This document shows positions 4,915 through 6,702 of a stretch of 6,702 nucleotides of DNA, piece by piece. The notes beneath the pieces were generated by a model, which had not been told where the DNA came from, searched no databases, and was given only the letters and a program-made list of their open reading frames with translations. Origin of the DNA: ZC4RG35 sp964388105 (lineage in GTDB: Bacteria > Actinomycetota > Acidimicrobiia > Spongiisociales > ZC4RG35); the NCBI GenBank assembly GCA_964388105.1, contig CAYLYQ010000079.1:1-6702 (forward strand). The letters are read 5' to 3'. Every line of letters starts with the position of its first letter. Positions within the stretch are counted from its first letter, which is position 1. Made by a program: the position numbers and the translations under genes.

Positions 4915-6702
4915 CCGTGGAGGGCAGAGTACAGATCGGCGGCGACCTGGCCGGGTACCACCTCCGCCAGTTCGGCCTGCTCCGCCTCCCGCATCTTCTT
5001 CAACGACCCGAAGCGGCGCAACAGGGCCTTCTTGCGGGTCGGTCCGACGCCTGGAACCTGGTCGAGGATGGAGTCGACCATGGTCTTCGACCGCAACTGC
5101 TGGTGGTAGGTGTTGGCGAAGCGGTGGGCCTCATCCCGCACCTGCTGCAGCAAGTAGAGGGCCTCGGCGTCGCGAGGGATGCGGATCGGCTCCGGATCAC
5201 CCGGGACGTAGACCTCTTCCATCCGCTTGGCCAGGCCCACGACGGGGATGTCGAGACCCAGCTCGTCCATGACCTTGACCGCCCGGCCGAGCTGCCCGGC
5301 CCCGCCATCGACCACCACCAGGCTCGGCGGGTAGGAGAACTTGCCCAGCTCGGGCGCCGGCTTCTCCCGGTCCCGCAGGTAGGCCTTGAACCGGCGCCGG
5401 ATGGTCTCCTCCATGGAGGCGAAGTCGTCCTGGCCGTCCACGGTGCGGATCTTGAACCTCCGGTACTCGTTGCGCTTCGGCATCCCGTCCTCGAGCACGA
5501 CCATCGACGAGACCGTGTTGGTGCCCTGGAGGGTGGAGATGTCGTACGCCTCGATCCGCAGCGGGGCATGGGGTAGGCCCAGCACCTCCTGGAGCGACCG
5601 GAGGGCCTTGGCCCTGGCGTTGTGGTCGCGCTGGCGGCTCATGCGGTGGCGCGCGAAAGCCTCCCGGGCGTTGGTGCCGGCCGTCTCGAGGAGCCGCCGC
5701 TTGTGGCCCCGCTGGGGAACCCGGATCTCGACTCGTGACCCCCGCTCCTCGGTGAGCCACTCCCCCAGCAAAGAGACCTCATCGGGCTCGACCGAGACCA
5801 GGACCTCCTTGGGCGGGCGCTCGTCGCCGTAGAGTTGAAGGACGATCTGGGCCATGAGCTCGGCGTCGGTGAGCTCCTCGACGCGGTCCACGATCACGCC
5901 CCGCCTGCCGACCACACGCCCCTTGCGCACGTTGAGCACCTGGAACGACGCCTCCAGCTCGTCACCGTCGAACGCGACGACGTCGAAGTCCTCCGGCCGG
6001 TCGGTGACCACCTCCTGGCGGAGCATCGCTCGCCGCACGTCGTCGATTCGATCCCGGTAGCGAGCGGCCAGCTCGTACTCCTCCCGCTCGGCCGAAGCCC
6101 ACATGCGCTCCTCCAGGTCGCCCACCACACCCTCGGTGTCGCCGCCCAGGAACGCCGCCAGGCCGTTCACCATCTGCGCGTAGTCGTCGGGCTCGACCGC
6201 CGCGATGCAGGGACCGGAGCACTTCTCGATGTGATAGAGGAGGCACGGGCGCCCCTGGGCCCGCTGTCTTTCGAAGAGCGAGTTGGAGCAGGTCCGCACC
6301 GGGAAGGTGCGCAGCAACAGGTCGAGTGTCTTGCGGATGGCGTAGGTGTGGGCGTACGGCCCGAAGTACTCGTTGCCCTTCCTCTTCCGCGCCCTGGTGA
6401 CGAGGGCCTGGGGCCACTCCTGCGTCCGCGTGATCACCAGATACGGATAGGACTTGTCGTCGACGAGCTTGACGTTGAACCGCGGCCGGTGCCGCTTGAT
6501 CAGGTTGTACTCCAGCATCAGGGCGGCCACGTCGGAGTCGGTGATGATCCATTCGACGTTGCGGGCGTTGTCGACCATGGCCTGGGTGCGGGGGTGCAGA
6601 CCAGTGCCGAAGTACGACATGACCCGGCTGCGCAGGTTCTTCGCCTTGCCCGCGTAGATGACCCGACCGTGGGCGTCACGGAACATGTAGGCCCCCGGAT
6701 CG
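4911..6702 (-). CDS. uvrC: Excinuclease ABC subunit C, 5' end beyond the window
   Basis: UvrC makes the two DNA incisions in UvrABC nucleotide excision repair. At the right edge the frame already reads DPGAY before MFRD, matching the N-terminal PGVYLFRD of the family, so roughly 10-20 residues lie outside and the Met at 6686 is not the start. Counting from that Met, the GIY-YIG nuclease domain covers about 1-80 (IYAGKAKNLRSR; catalytic Glu in MLEYNLIK at 59). Four cysteines follow at 133, 148, 156 and 160, in the place of the Fe-S cysteines reported for E. coli UvrC. The UVR domain that contacts UvrB is at about 191-222. The RNase H-like nuclease has D382 (AYDIS), D460 (VVVDGG) and H521 (DEAHRFA). 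The tandem helix-hairpin-helix region fills 537-591 (VPGVGPTRKKALLRRFGSL). All key residues are present. Its TGA overlaps the GTG of rapZ. Confidence 0.97.
   Translation of the reverse strand, partial: DPGAYMFRDAHGRVIYAGKAKNLRSRVMSYFGTGLHPRTQAMVDNARNVEWIITDSDVAALMLEYNLIKRHRPRFNVKLVDDKSYPYLVITRTQEWPQALVTRARKRKGNEYFGPYAHTYAIRKTLDLLLRTFPVRTCSNSLFERQRAQGRPCLLYHIEKCSGPCIAAVEPDDYAQMVNGLAAFLGGDTEGVVGDLEERMWASAEREEYELAARYRDRIDDVRRAMLRQEVVTDRPEDFDVVAFDGDELEASFQVLNVRKGRVVGRRGVIVDRVEELTDAELMAQIVLQLYGDERPPKEVLVSVEPDEVSLLGEWLTEERGSRVEIRVPQRGHKRRLLETAGTNAREAFARHRMSRQRDHNARAKALRSLQEVLGLPHAPLRIEAYDISTLQGTNTVSSMVVLEDGMPKRNEYRRFKIRTVDGQDDFASMEETIRRRFKAYLRDREKPAPELGKFSYPPSLVVVDGGAGQLGRAVKVMDELGLDIPVVGLAKRMEEVYVPGDPEPIRIPRDAEALYLLQQVRDEAHRFANTYHQQLRSKTMVDSILDQVPGVGPTRKKALLRRFGSLKKMREAEQAELAEVVPGQVAADLYSALHG

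Noticed and set aside
1..6702. Undescribed system, mobile element, CRISPR array or defence genes
   Set aside because: Nearly every base belongs to well-known housekeeping genes, with no direct-repeat arrays, transposase, integrase, or unknown gene with supporting evidence.

Overview
The window is a dense, GC-rich, single-direction bacterial block. Every gene I can support lies on the minus strand, so transcription runs from right to left. The order is uvrC (5' end cut off by the right edge), rapZ, yvcK, pgk, tpiA, gpmA, secG and a tRNA-Leu gene at the left edge. The uvrC-rapZ-yvcK...pgk-tpiA...secG arrangement is the classic core locus of Actinobacteria. The GC-rich coding, the Arg-type Walker A of RapZ and the cofactor-dependent type of phosphoglycerate mutase agree with that. 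I read this as a high-GC actinobacterium, probably outside the best-studied orders because two usual members of the cluster are absent. I cannot name a genus.

Region by region: 6702-4911 is the nucleotide-excision repair nuclease UvrC. 4914-4036 is RapZ, a P-loop nucleotide-binding regulator. 4039-3068 is YvcK, a CofD-like, UDP-sugar-linked factor. 3066-1927, 1930-1163 and 1166-414 are three glycolytic enzymes: phosphoglycerate kinase, triosephosphate isomerase and 2,3-bisphosphoglycerate-dependent phosphoglycerate mutase. 334-95 is the translocon subunit SecG, and 88-1 is the tRNA. Genes from uvrC to gpmA are packed with 4-base ATGA/GTGA stop-start overlaps or a 1-base gap, which suggests one translationally coupled transcription unit. 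The only non-coding stretch longer than a few bases is the 79-base gpmA-secG gap (335-413). It holds a perfect 7-bp hairpin and a possible 10-codon leader ORF. No stretch of 300 bases lacks a gene.

Functionally this is housekeeping: DNA repair, cell-envelope/carbon-flux regulation (RapZ, YvcK), lower and middle glycolysis, protein export, and translation. I see no mobile element, CRISPR array, defence system or other clearly undescribed system. The two points most worth following are the tRNA-Leu anticodon, which reads AAG (an A34 anticodon, uncommon for bacterial Leu tRNAs), and the absence of whiA and gap between yvcK and pgk combined with a gpmA gene placed between tpiA and secG.
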